47,590 nucleotides of DNA, taken from Phycisphaerales bacterium. GTDB taxonomy: Bacteria; Planctomycetota; Phycisphaerae; Phycisphaerales; UBA1924. Below, one piece after another: positions 40,940 through 47,590 of the stretch. Location of the stretch: NCBI GenBank assembly GCA_022843545.1, contig JALHNL010000016.1, forward strand, positions 1 to 47,590, given 5' to 3'. A program made the translations under genes and the position numbers. The notes beneath the pieces are model-generated. The model was not told the DNA's origin, did no database searches, and saw only the letters and a list, made by a program, of their open reading frames with translations. How positions within the stretch are numbered: position 1 is the first letter of the stretch; each line of letters begins with the position of its first letter.

Positions 40940-43935
40940 GGCAGGATCCTCATCGCTTTCTGCGCCCTCATGACCCACAACTGCACCACCGCGCGCTGCG
41001 TGAACTTCATCTGCTCAAACACATGGCTCGACGCCCGCCGCGCGGCCTGCATCTCGTCGATGATCACCTTGACCTCCGCGGCTCGCGTGGGCTGCTCGCC
41101 CGAGACGATGAACGCCAGCGTCTCCGCGTAGCTGACCTGCTCCGCGGCGAACGCCTGGACGGGCCCGACGGAGGCCGCCAGCCGGCCCGCACGCCGGCGC
41201 TCGATCTGATCCAGCCGCAGCGGCGCAAGTTCGTTGGGCACGTGACGTGCGGCCTCCTGCCGCGCCAGCCGGTAGAGCTTCTGCATGCCCTTGAGGGCCT
41301 GGTCCGCCGCGTCCACGTCGGCGATCGCGCCCGCCATCAGCGAGCCCCCGCCCAGCACATCCACCGCCTCGGCCACCTCCGCGGTCAGCCGGTCGATGCG
41401 CAGCGTGTCATCACCCTCCGAGAGCAGTTCGAGCAGTCGTTCCAGCGTCGCGCGTCGAGCGTCGATCAGAAACGTCGGCGATCCCGGGCTGGGCAGCACG
41501 CGCGAGGTCATCCGTGTCAGGAACTCGCGCGAAGACTCCCCGCGCGACAGCCGCGGCATCTGCTGCAGCACGCCGTACAGCATCGCCCACTGATCGTTGA
41601 AGCGGATCGCGGTCGCCCTCGCCGCCTCGCGCAGTTCGTTCTGAGCGGAATGGATCGCCTCCGCCGCCAGCAGGTCCGCCTCCATGATCGACAGCAGCGT
41701 GCCCTGGTCGAGCCGGGTGAGAATCTCGATCTTCCCCGCGGCGGTCCGCTCGGCCACATACGCCGCCGCCCAGCCGCGCCCGCCCCCGGTGATCCACTCC
41801 CAACTGATCAACTGGTCGTTCGCCGTGCGCCGGCCCGGGGTGTAGTCGGGCGCCGTGAGCGCGGGCAGCATCTGCGTCACCGAGAGCGTGCCCGTCTTGC
41901 CGGAAAGCGCCTGCGTCGCCCGCAGGAGCACCACCAGCGTGCGCAGATCGTCGATGGGCCGCCCGATCACCGCGGCCTGGTCGATGCTCGCCCGCACCGC
42001 CCCCAGGAGGTTCTCCGCCACGTTCGCCGACACACCCACCGACTCCAGGCCCCACGCCTTGGCGTACGCCTCGCGAACCGACGCCCGCTGCTCGTCGCTC
42101 GCGCCCGGCGACAGCACCATCGTGACATCCACGCCCTCCGCCCTCGCCCTCGTCACCAGCGTTTGCGTGAGCAGGGACAGGTTCGCGGTGGACACCCGCG
42201 GATCGCCGATCCACTGCACCAGCCTCACCCGCGCCGAGTCGTCGCCCTCTCGCGACCATTCCTGCCCGATCGTGGCCCGAACGATCGCCTCGTACACGCT
42301 TCGGTTCGTGGCGCTGTCCGGCGAGTGCGTGAGCAGGCTTCCCAGCGCGTCCAGATGGGCGCGACGCGCACGCTCCTCGGGCCACACCGCCGCCGCCGCC
42401 CGGGCCCACATCGCCCAGCCAGAGGCCAGCGCCTCGTTCGCCTCAGCGCCGCCTGATGCTCCCGAGGCGTACCGCTCCAGCAACCGCCGGGGCACGCCAT
42501 CGAGCACGGTCGCTGCGCCGTCACTGAACACCGGCGAAGACGCGGGGCGCTGCGGGCCCATCGCCGCCGTGAGCAGGCTCTGCACGCGGATGACCGCCGC
42601 CCCGGGCAACTCGCGCTCGCGCGAGAGCCGCCACAGCGCCCCGCCCGACCAGGCCGTCGGCCACACCTGTCCGCCGTCAATGGGGCCGGTCGCCGCGGCC
42701 GGCGCGCCCAGCAGGTCGATGGCGCGGACCTGTGCCTCGGGCTCGCTCACCGCATAGAGATAGTCGATGATCGCCTCAACGCACGCCACGCGCGTGCCGG
42801 GGTCGTGAGTCACCCACCACATCGATGCGCTCTTCACGCCGCGTCCAAAGGCCGCGGCGGCCCCCGCGGGGTTGCTCTTCGCCAGGTTCACCGCCTCACG
42901 GAGTTGCGCCAGGGCGACTTCGCCGGTCACCGGCGCGCCCGCCGGCGCCGCGGACACATCGGGCTTCGCGCTGTCCGCCAGCGCTCCGCCCGCGCGCCAC
43001 TCCGGCTCGCGGGCGGTGGGTGAGGCTGTCGCACTGGGCGCAGCCGCCGCCGTTGTGCCCGTGGCGGGAGTCGCCGCGGCCGCTCCGCCCGCCGGCGCGG
43101 CCGCGCTGGGCCCGCGCATCGCGAACACGAGAATCAGCACCACGCCCACCACGCACACACCCGCGAGCACGCCCCCGGCGATCACGATCCGCCGGACCAT
43201 CACCTGTCCGGCATCCTCGGGCGCCGCCGCCGTCGCAGACCACGCCGCGCGCGGCCCATCGTTCATCGCCGACGGAGCGGAGGCCGGCGCGGGGCTGGGG
43301 GCCACCGGGCCGCTCGTCCGCGTCGCGTTCGTCAGGTTCGCGATCGCCTGCTGCGCCGCCGACGCGGGCAGCCCTCGCGTCGCGGCCAGCGCGGTCAGGC
43401 TTCGCAGCGCGTCGGTCACGCTCGCCGACTGTGAGAGAATCCGCGCCGCATCACGCTCCAGCCCGGTCGGGACGATCGCCGGGAAGGCGGGCGGTGGCGG
43501 CGAAGGCTGCGGAGACACCGCCGGCGGCGACGCAGGCCTGGGCGCGGGCGGCTTCTCAGCCACGACCGGCGAGGGCGCCGGAGGCGCCGGCGTACTCACC
43601 GGCGGCTTGGGCTGCGGAGTCGGCACCGGTGGCGCGGGCCTGACGGGCGCACGGTCAGCGGGCACTACTCCCAGCGACTCGGCGACTTCGATCTGATCCA
43701 GCAGCTTCGACGCACACTGCTGCAGCACCAGGCGCACCTCCGCCGCCTCCGGCGAGGTTCCGAATGGGTGCGCCGCCATTTCCGCCAGTTCTCGCTGCAG
43801 AGCCTCGACCACGCCCGCCTTGCTGACGGGCGACGCTGCGCCCAGCACGCCCGCCGGGTCGTGCGGATACGCCGCGGCGCGCTCCGCGCCGAAGAACGCC
43901 GCCAGCAGGTCACGTTCGGGAACGCCGTCGCTCAT
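40936..43935 (-). CDS. Uncharacterised large single-pass membrane protein (999 aa)
   Basis: Not recognised by family. ATG at 43935 overlaps the upstream stop as ATGA; the longer frame to 44184 lies inside that gene. Layout: a helical N-terminal domain (1-90); a Pro/Ala-rich linker (about 95-155) with repeated PAPP-like units; a short helical segment (158-207); another linker; one strong membrane helix at 249-273; an Ala/Thr/Ser linker; then roughly 700 residues of helical repeats on the far side. The orientation (basic RR before the helix) predicts a cytoplasmic N-terminus and a periplasmic C-terminal body. The Pro-rich, TonB-like linker is on the cytoplasmic side here. Likely works with the ExbB/ExbD proteins encoded upstream. 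Confidence 0.65.
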   Translation of the reverse strand: MSDGVPERDLLAAFFGAERAAAYPHDPAGVLGAASPVSKAGVVEALQRELAEMAAHPFGTSPEAAEVRLVLQQCASKLLDQIEVAESLGVVPADRAPVRPAPPVPTPQPKPPVSTPAPPAPSPVVAEKPPAPRPASPPAVSPQPSPPPPAFPAIVPTGLERDAARILSQSASVTDALRSLTALAATRGLPASAAQQAIANLTNATRTSGPVAPSPAPASAPSAMNDGPRAAWSATAAAPEDAGQVMVRRIVIAGGVLAGVCVVGVVLILVFAMRGPSAAAPAGGAAAATPATGTTAAAAPSATASPTAREPEWRAGGALADSAKPDVSAAPAGAPVTGEVALAQLREAVNLAKSNPAGAAAAFGRGVKSASMWWVTHDPGTRVACVEAIIDYLYAVSEPEAQVRAIDLLGAPAAATGPIDGGQVWPTAWSGGALWRLSRERELPGAAVIRVQSLLTAAMGPQRPASSPVFSDGAATVLDGVPRRLLERYASGASGGAEANEALASGWAMWARAAAAVWPEERARRAHLDALGSLLTHSPDSATNRSVYEAIVRATIGQEWSREGDDSARVRLVQWIGDPRVSTANLSLLTQTLVTRARAEGVDVTMVLSPGASDEQRASVREAYAKAWGLESVGVSANVAENLLGAVRASIDQAAVIGRPIDDLRTLVVLLRATQALSGKTGTLSVTQMLPALTAPDYTPGRRTANDQLISWEWITGGGRGWAAAYVAERTAAGKIEILTRLDQGTLLSIMEADLLAAEAIHSAQNELREAARATAIRFNDQWAMLYGVLQQMPRLSRGESSREFLTRMTSRVLPSPGSPTFLIDARRATLERLLELLSEGDDTLRIDRLTAEVAEAVDVLGGGSLMAGAIADVDAADQALKGMQKLYRLARQEAARHVPNELAPLRLDQIERRRAGRLAASVGPVQAFAAEQVSYAETLAFIVSGEQPTRAAEVKVIIDEMQAARRASSHVFEQMKFTQRAVVQLWVMRAQKAMRILP

Positions 43936-46688
43936 GGCGCACCCCCACCGCCGGGCGCGGGTGCCGGAACGGGCACGGGCACGGGCGCGAGCCGGGAGTG
44001 CAGTTCCTTCAACCGCGATCCCCACGGCTCGGGGCCATAGTCCGGATAGAGGACCACGTGCTGGTCCATCAGTTGCCTCGCCTGAGTCGCGTCGCGGTCG
44101 GCCAGCAGCCGCACGAAGTTGAACCTCGCCGCAAACCACTCGGGCAGCGCGGGGTCGAGCCCGCCCGCCAGGGTGCGCCAGCACTCCAGGGCGGTGGCGA
44201 TGTCGCCCTGCATCTCGCTGCTCTCGCCCAGGCGCCTGAGCACCTGGATCTGGCCGGGCTTGGCCTTCAGCAGGTCGCGATCGATCGTGATCGCCAGTTC
44301 CAGCGCGGAGCGGTCGCCCCCCTTGGCCAGGATCAACGCCGCATCCGCCACGTCATTCGCCACCCCCGCCGCCGCGCCGCCGCGCAGGCCCGCCTCCCCC
44401 GGCGCGAACTGAGCCAGCACGCGCCGCCCGACCAGCACCACGCGCCGCGCTGCCTCCGCCACGCGCTGCTCATCGGGCTGCCCAGCCCCGCGCTCCGCCG
44501 CCAGCGTTGAGAGCGCACGCGTGTACAGCGTTCGCTGCGCCGCCGCGGCGAACCGCGCCGAGGACGCGGGCGCACCTTCGCGCCCCAGCCGCTCGGCCAC
44601 ACGCTCCGCGTCTTCGACCTCGCCCCTGGCCACGTGAACCTGGAAGCGACGGAAGTCCAGTTCATCCGCCAGCGGGACGAGATCGATCTCGTTGAACGCC
44701 GCGATGGACGAAATCGTGTCCAGCACGCTTCTGGCCCGCTGCACGTCCGGAGCCTGCCCGCTCAGCAGCACGTCCAGCAGTTGCCGCGCCGTGGTGATCG
44801 CCCGCTGCGAGGCCTCCTTGGCATCCTTGTCCTTGGCCGAGAGCGCGGCCTGCCGCTCCTTGGCGAGGACCTCCTCAGCCACAGCAGCGAACCGCCCGGC
44901 CTGGAACTCCCGGTCCGCCGCGCCAGACCCTCGGTACAGGCGATACAGAATCCGTGACGCCTGCCGGCGCGCCGCGTCGTAGAGGGGCTTGTCGGGGGTG
45001 ATCCCCAGCAGCGTCTTGACCGCCTCCTCGTCCTGCACGCGCGAGCCGCCGCGCTGGTTGATCAGCAGCGTCGCAGCGCGCTCGCTCGCGGGATACATGC
45101 GCAGGTACAGCGTCGCCAGTTCATCCAGCCGGTCCACCAGCGCCGACGCTCGCCCCTCGGGGTCGCTCCGCACCGCGGTGTCGAGCGACACGATCGCCAG
45201 CCACAGCCCCTCCTCCGCCTCGGCGCTCTGGCCGTTCGCCTGCGCCGCCGCCGAGGCCTTCACGAACGCCTCCGCCGCCTGCTCCAGGTCGCCCGCCAGG
45301 TACAGCGCCCGCCCGCGCAGGATCATCGCCCGCATCGCGTCGCCGGCGTACTTGCCCGTGTCGGGCTGGCGATCGGCCTGCTCCAGCAGCGAGGCCGCCT
45401 CGCGGTACAGGTTCACCGCGGGCGCGTGAGTCGTGGGCTTCTCCGGGTCGCCGCCCCCGGCCTTGTGGGCCTCCTGCCCGCGCCGCAGCGCCACCGCGCC
45501 GCGCACGTAGTGAGCGATGAACCCCGTCTCGCCCAGCGGCACCGTGCCGTAGCGCGTGCTCAGGTCCAGCACGTGCCCCAGTTGCGACGCCGCCATCAGG
45601 TCCTGATACGCCACCTGCCCCAGCCGCTCCGCCTCCGCGCCGCCGGTGGCTCCGGCCTCAAACGCGCACACCGCCAGCAGCCGCGCCGTCAGCGGGTCCA
45701 GCGGGCTCTTGGGCTCGCCGTTGGCGGCCACCGCCCGCATCTCGCGCACGGCCGCCTCCAGCTCCGACCACTTGCGCGCCTGGGCCAAAATCGTGATCCG
45801 GCGCGCGGGCAGAGCCGCCTTCACGCTCGCCGGCGCCACCTCGCTGTCCCGGATCACGTCCAGCCAGCGCAGAGCCTCGCGATCGTTGCCCGCCAGGCTG
45901 CTCGCCAGCGCGGCCCCGATGGCCGCGCGGCACACGTCCTCGTGCCGCAGTTGCCCCCGAGGCAGCCTCTCCACCGTCGCCGGCAGGCCACCCGACCGCC
46001 CCAGCACCCAGCCAAAGTGCTTCAACGCCTCGCCCGCCGTCGAGGGCTCGCCCTTCAGCGTCGCCAGATACACGCCCGCCCACCCCGCGTAGTAGTTCGA
46101 CACCGCGCGCAGCCGCACCGCGTCGGCGAGCTCCTGATCGCGCGAACCGGCGCCGGTGCGTTCCAGCTGCTCGGCGCGACGGTTCAGCTCCCCCGCCAGC
46201 CGCTCAAAGTGCGCCCTCACCGTCTCCAGGTCGCGCTGCGCCTCGGCCTTCTCCGCCTCGTCCGCGATCCGCAGCCGCCACCGCTCCGCCTTCTGCTCCG
46301 CATGCGTGTACACCGTCCGCGCCAGGTCCAGCCGCAACTGGAACGTCTCGGCATCCGGCACGCGCTTGATCAGGTCCTGCGCCCTCGCCTCCCACTGCTC
46401 CCGCGCCGGGCCCTCCGAAGCGCCGATCAGTTCGACATACAGCCGCCCAAGTCTCTCCGCGACCTTCGCACGCTCCTCCCCCGACACGTCCCCCACCCGC
46501 GATGCCAGCTGCTCCGCCAGCAGCGTCTTGAGATCCAGCCCTTCCAGGTACTCCTCCACCGCCGCCTCGGCCGCGCTCGCCGCGGCCCGTCCAGACCGCC
46601 CGCCCTCGGTCTGCGCCGCCACCCCGCCCGCGCACGCGAGCCAGGCCCCCGCACCGACCGCGATGCTCAGCCGATTAACCCGCCACAT
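43932..46688 (-). CDS. Uncharacterised exported helical-repeat (TPR-like) protein, 918 aa
   Basis: Not recognised by name. A clear signal peptide (residues 1-25, ending in GGVAAQ) exports the protein. The rest is almost entirely amphipathic helices with TPR-like spacing, for example YVRGAVALRRGQEAHKAGG, AMILRGRALYLAGDLEQAAE and QVLRRLGESSEMQGDIATAL, and it ends in a Pro-Val/Ala-rich tail. A periplasmic scaffold or binding protein is the likely role. The ATG lies 14 bp inside the preceding exbD-like gene, and its stop overlaps the next start, so it is translationally tied to both. Its place between ExbD and the 999-aa membrane protein suggests direct contact with one or both. Confidence 0.68.
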   Translation of the reverse strand: MWRVNRLSIAVGAGAWLACAGGVAAQTEGGRSGRAAASAAEAAVEEYLEGLDLKTLLAEQLASRVGDVSGEERAKVAERLGRLYVELIGASEGPAREQWEARAQDLIKRVPDAETFQLRLDLARTVYTHAEQKAERWRLRIADEAEKAEAQRDLETVRAHFERLAGELNRRAEQLERTGAGSRDQELADAVRLRAVSNYYAGWAGVYLATLKGEPSTAGEALKHFGWVLGRSGGLPATVERLPRGQLRHEDVCRAAIGAALASSLAGNDREALRWLDVIRDSEVAPASVKAALPARRITILAQARKWSELEAAVREMRAVAANGEPKSPLDPLTARLLAVCAFEAGATGGAEAERLGQVAYQDLMAASQLGHVLDLSTRYGTVPLGETGFIAHYVRGAVALRRGQEAHKAGGGDPEKPTTHAPAVNLYREAASLLEQADRQPDTGKYAGDAMRAMILRGRALYLAGDLEQAAEAFVKASAAAQANGQSAEAEEGLWLAIVSLDTAVRSDPEGRASALVDRLDELATLYLRMYPASERAATLLINQRGGSRVQDEEAVKTLLGITPDKPLYDAARRQASRILYRLYRGSGAADREFQAGRFAAVAEEVLAKERQAALSAKDKDAKEASQRAITTARQLLDVLLSGQAPDVQRARSVLDTISSIAAFNEIDLVPLADELDFRRFQVHVARGEVEDAERVAERLGREGAPASSARFAAAAQRTLYTRALSTLAAERGAGQPDEQRVAEAARRVVLVGRRVLAQFAPGEAGLRGGAAAGVANDVADAALILAKGGDRSALELAITIDRDLLKAKPGQIQVLRRLGESSEMQGDIATALECWRTLAGGLDPALPEWFAARFNFVRLLADRDATQARQLMDQHVVLYPDYGPEPWGSRLKELHSRLAPVPVPVPAPAPGGGGAP

Positions 46689-47094
46689 AGCTCACCTTCG
46701 TAAAGCCCGCGTCGCGGATCACCTGCAGGGCCTTGGCCGCGGCCTCCACCGGCGCGTCGTCGCTCACCTTCACGATGATCCCCGGCGGCTTGGGCAGCGC
46801 GTCGAGCACCCCCCGCAGGGCATCGCGGTCGCTCATCTCGCGCCCGCCGATGCGGTAGCGCGCCTGCCCGTCTTTCATATCCACCCTCAGCACCTGCGTG
46901 GTCAGGTCCATGGTCCCCGCGCCGGGCCCGCGCCGCTCCGCCGCCAGCGCGGCCGACAGTTCCCCCTCCGCCGGCGTCAGCGACCCCGCCATCACGAAGT
47001 ACAGCAAGAGGAACAGCACCACGTCGATGAACGCCACCAGCGGCAGCTTCAGCACGCCCACCTCGGCGGTCTTCTTCTTGCGAAAGTGCAGCAT
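46675..47094 (-). CDS. ExbD/TolR family proton-channel accessory protein, second copy
   Basis: A 139-residue protein with the ExbD/TolR plan: short basic N-terminus, one membrane helix (about 16-37) and a periplasmic domain ending in the family-type GIIVKVSDDAPVEAAAKALQVIRDAGFTKV block. The helix carries the essential, protonatable aspartate as D24 in VAFIDVVLFLLLYFV. It differs clearly from the copy just upstream, so the pair probably forms a hetero-complex or serves two partners. It begins four bases after the upstream stop and overlaps the next gene by 14 bp. Function: couples the proton gradient through ExbB/TolQ to a periplasmic partner. Confidence 0.9.
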   Translation of the reverse strand: MLHFRKKKTAEVGVLKLPLVAFIDVVLFLLLYFVMAGSLTPAEGELSAALAAERRGPGAGTMDLTTQVLRVDMKDGQARYRIGGREMSDRDALRGVLDALPKPPGIIVKVSDDAPVEAAAKALQVIRDAGFTKVSYVAG

Positions 47095-47098
47095 GGCG

Positions 47099-47524
47099 TC
47101 AGGCCCCGTCCCCCGCCGTGGCGAGCTTCCACGAGCGCACGCCCCCGCGGGCGAGCACGCCCGCGAGCTGGTTCACATGCCGCGACGGCGCCAGCCGATC
47201 GGCCCGGATGATGATCTCCGGCTGCTGGCCCCTCTTGTCCTTCGATTGCGCCGCCCGCACCATGCTGACGATCTGCTGGGGCGTCACCTTCTCGCCCGAA
47301 AGCACCGTCAGCCCGCCCTCACGGTCAAGATCGATCATGATCGCCAGCGGGCTGGCCGTCTCCGCCGCTTCGCCGCGCTCCTTGGGCAGGTCCATGGGCC
47401 GCGCCTGCGACTGCGCGAACTGCGCCGTGAGCATGAAGAAAATGATCAGCAGCAGCACCACGTCGATCATCGCGGTCAGATCGAACGTGGCCTCGGGCAT
47501 CGGTTTGCGCTTCAGAAATCTCAT
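47099..47524 (-). CDS. ExbD/TolR family proton-channel accessory protein, first copy
   Basis: A 141-residue ExbD/TolR protein. The membrane helix (about 17-37) begins LTAMIDVVLLLIIFFMLTAQF, with the conserved proton-carrying aspartate at D21. The periplasmic part includes IMIDLDREGGLTVLSGEKVTPQQI and EIIIRADRLAPSRHVNQL, both typical of the family. Its ATG overlaps the stop of the gene upstream (ATGA), which runs off the right edge and is very probably exbB. Two exbD copies in a row after exbB is a recurring arrangement in proteobacterial and planctomycete genomes; here they are followed by uncharacterised exported genes rather than tonB or tolA. Confidence 0.92.
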   Translation of the reverse strand: MRFLKRKPMPEATFDLTAMIDVVLLLIIFFMLTAQFAQSQARPMDLPKERGEAAETASPLAIMIDLDREGGLTVLSGEKVTPQQIVSMVRAAQSKDKRGQQPEIIIRADRLAPSRHVNQLAGVLARGGVRSWKLATAGDGA

Positions 47525-47590
47525 GCCGCGCCCACCCCGCTCGCCGGGCGAGCCCCGGGCTGACCCGGAGCCGCAGGCGCCGCCGGCCGC
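47521..47590 (-). CDS. C-terminal end of an upstream gene, probably exbB/tolQ-like (partial)
   Basis: Only the last 22 codons are visible: an Ala/Pro/Gly-rich tail (RPAAPAAPGQPGARPASGVG and two Ala) ending at a TGA that shares ATGA with the first exbD-like start. No domain can be read. The identity as the ExbB/TolQ proton channel is inferred only from the gene order and the tight overlap; low-complexity C-terminal tails do occur in ExbB proteins. Confidence 0.45.
   Translation of the reverse strand, partial: RPAAPAAPGQPGARPASGVGAA

Overview
The window is a very GC-rich, densely coded bacterial chromosome segment, most likely from a member of the Phycisphaerae/Phycisphaerales (Planctomycetota). 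The clearest pointer is the secreted metalloprotease at 27067-29034, which ends in two GC-type dockerin repeats of the kind common in Phycisphaerae. A multihaem-style CX4CH motif of a type I associate with planctomycete exported proteins (33729-35114) and the overall gene content agree. I see no rRNA, tRNA, CRISPR array, insertion sequence, integrase or phage gene. No stretch without a gene exceeds about 280 bases.

Layout. 1-14.4 kb is housekeeping and metabolism: a DUF885 metallopeptidase-like protein (cut by the left edge), a MazG-like pyrophosphohydrolase, argC, a PduO-type cobalamin adenosyltransferase, recJ, 4-hydroxyphenylpyruvate dioxygenase, full-length gcvP, an OmpH/Skp-like chaperone, murQ and an S41 peptidase. 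After apaG comes the most unusual block, 15.07-24.86 kb: seven same-strand genes joined by 4-bp start/stop overlaps or 2-bp gaps. They encode HMG-CoA reductase, a UbiA-like prenyltransferase, a PEP-synthase/rifampicin-phosphotransferase-like enzyme, a BtaA-like (DUF3419) aminocarboxypropyl transferase, a DGK1/SEC59/VTE5-like lipid kinase, a GNAT and an acyl-AMP ligase. Together they look like an isoprenoid/lipid biosynthetic pathway that I cannot match to a known one.

24.9-33.7 kb is an envelope and protein-quality-control region: rseP, the dockerin metalloprotease, htrA, a YugP-type protease, a CbpA-like J protein and, divergently, two small heat-shock proteins. A good candidate sigma-54 promoter and a perfect 12-bp palindrome lie in front of the hsp20 pair.

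33.7-39.9 kb holds an exported CX4CH protein and a chemotaxis-type operon cheW-cheR-cheA-cheX-cheY without a receptor or cheB. From 39.98 kb to the right edge, a tightly overlapping minus-strand operon encodes the tail of a probable ExbB, two ExbD/TolR proteins and three uncharacterised proteins (exported helical-repeat 918 aa, single-pass 999 aa, zinc-ribbon 319 aa). This looks like a proton-motive-force-driven envelope machine with lineage-specific partners.
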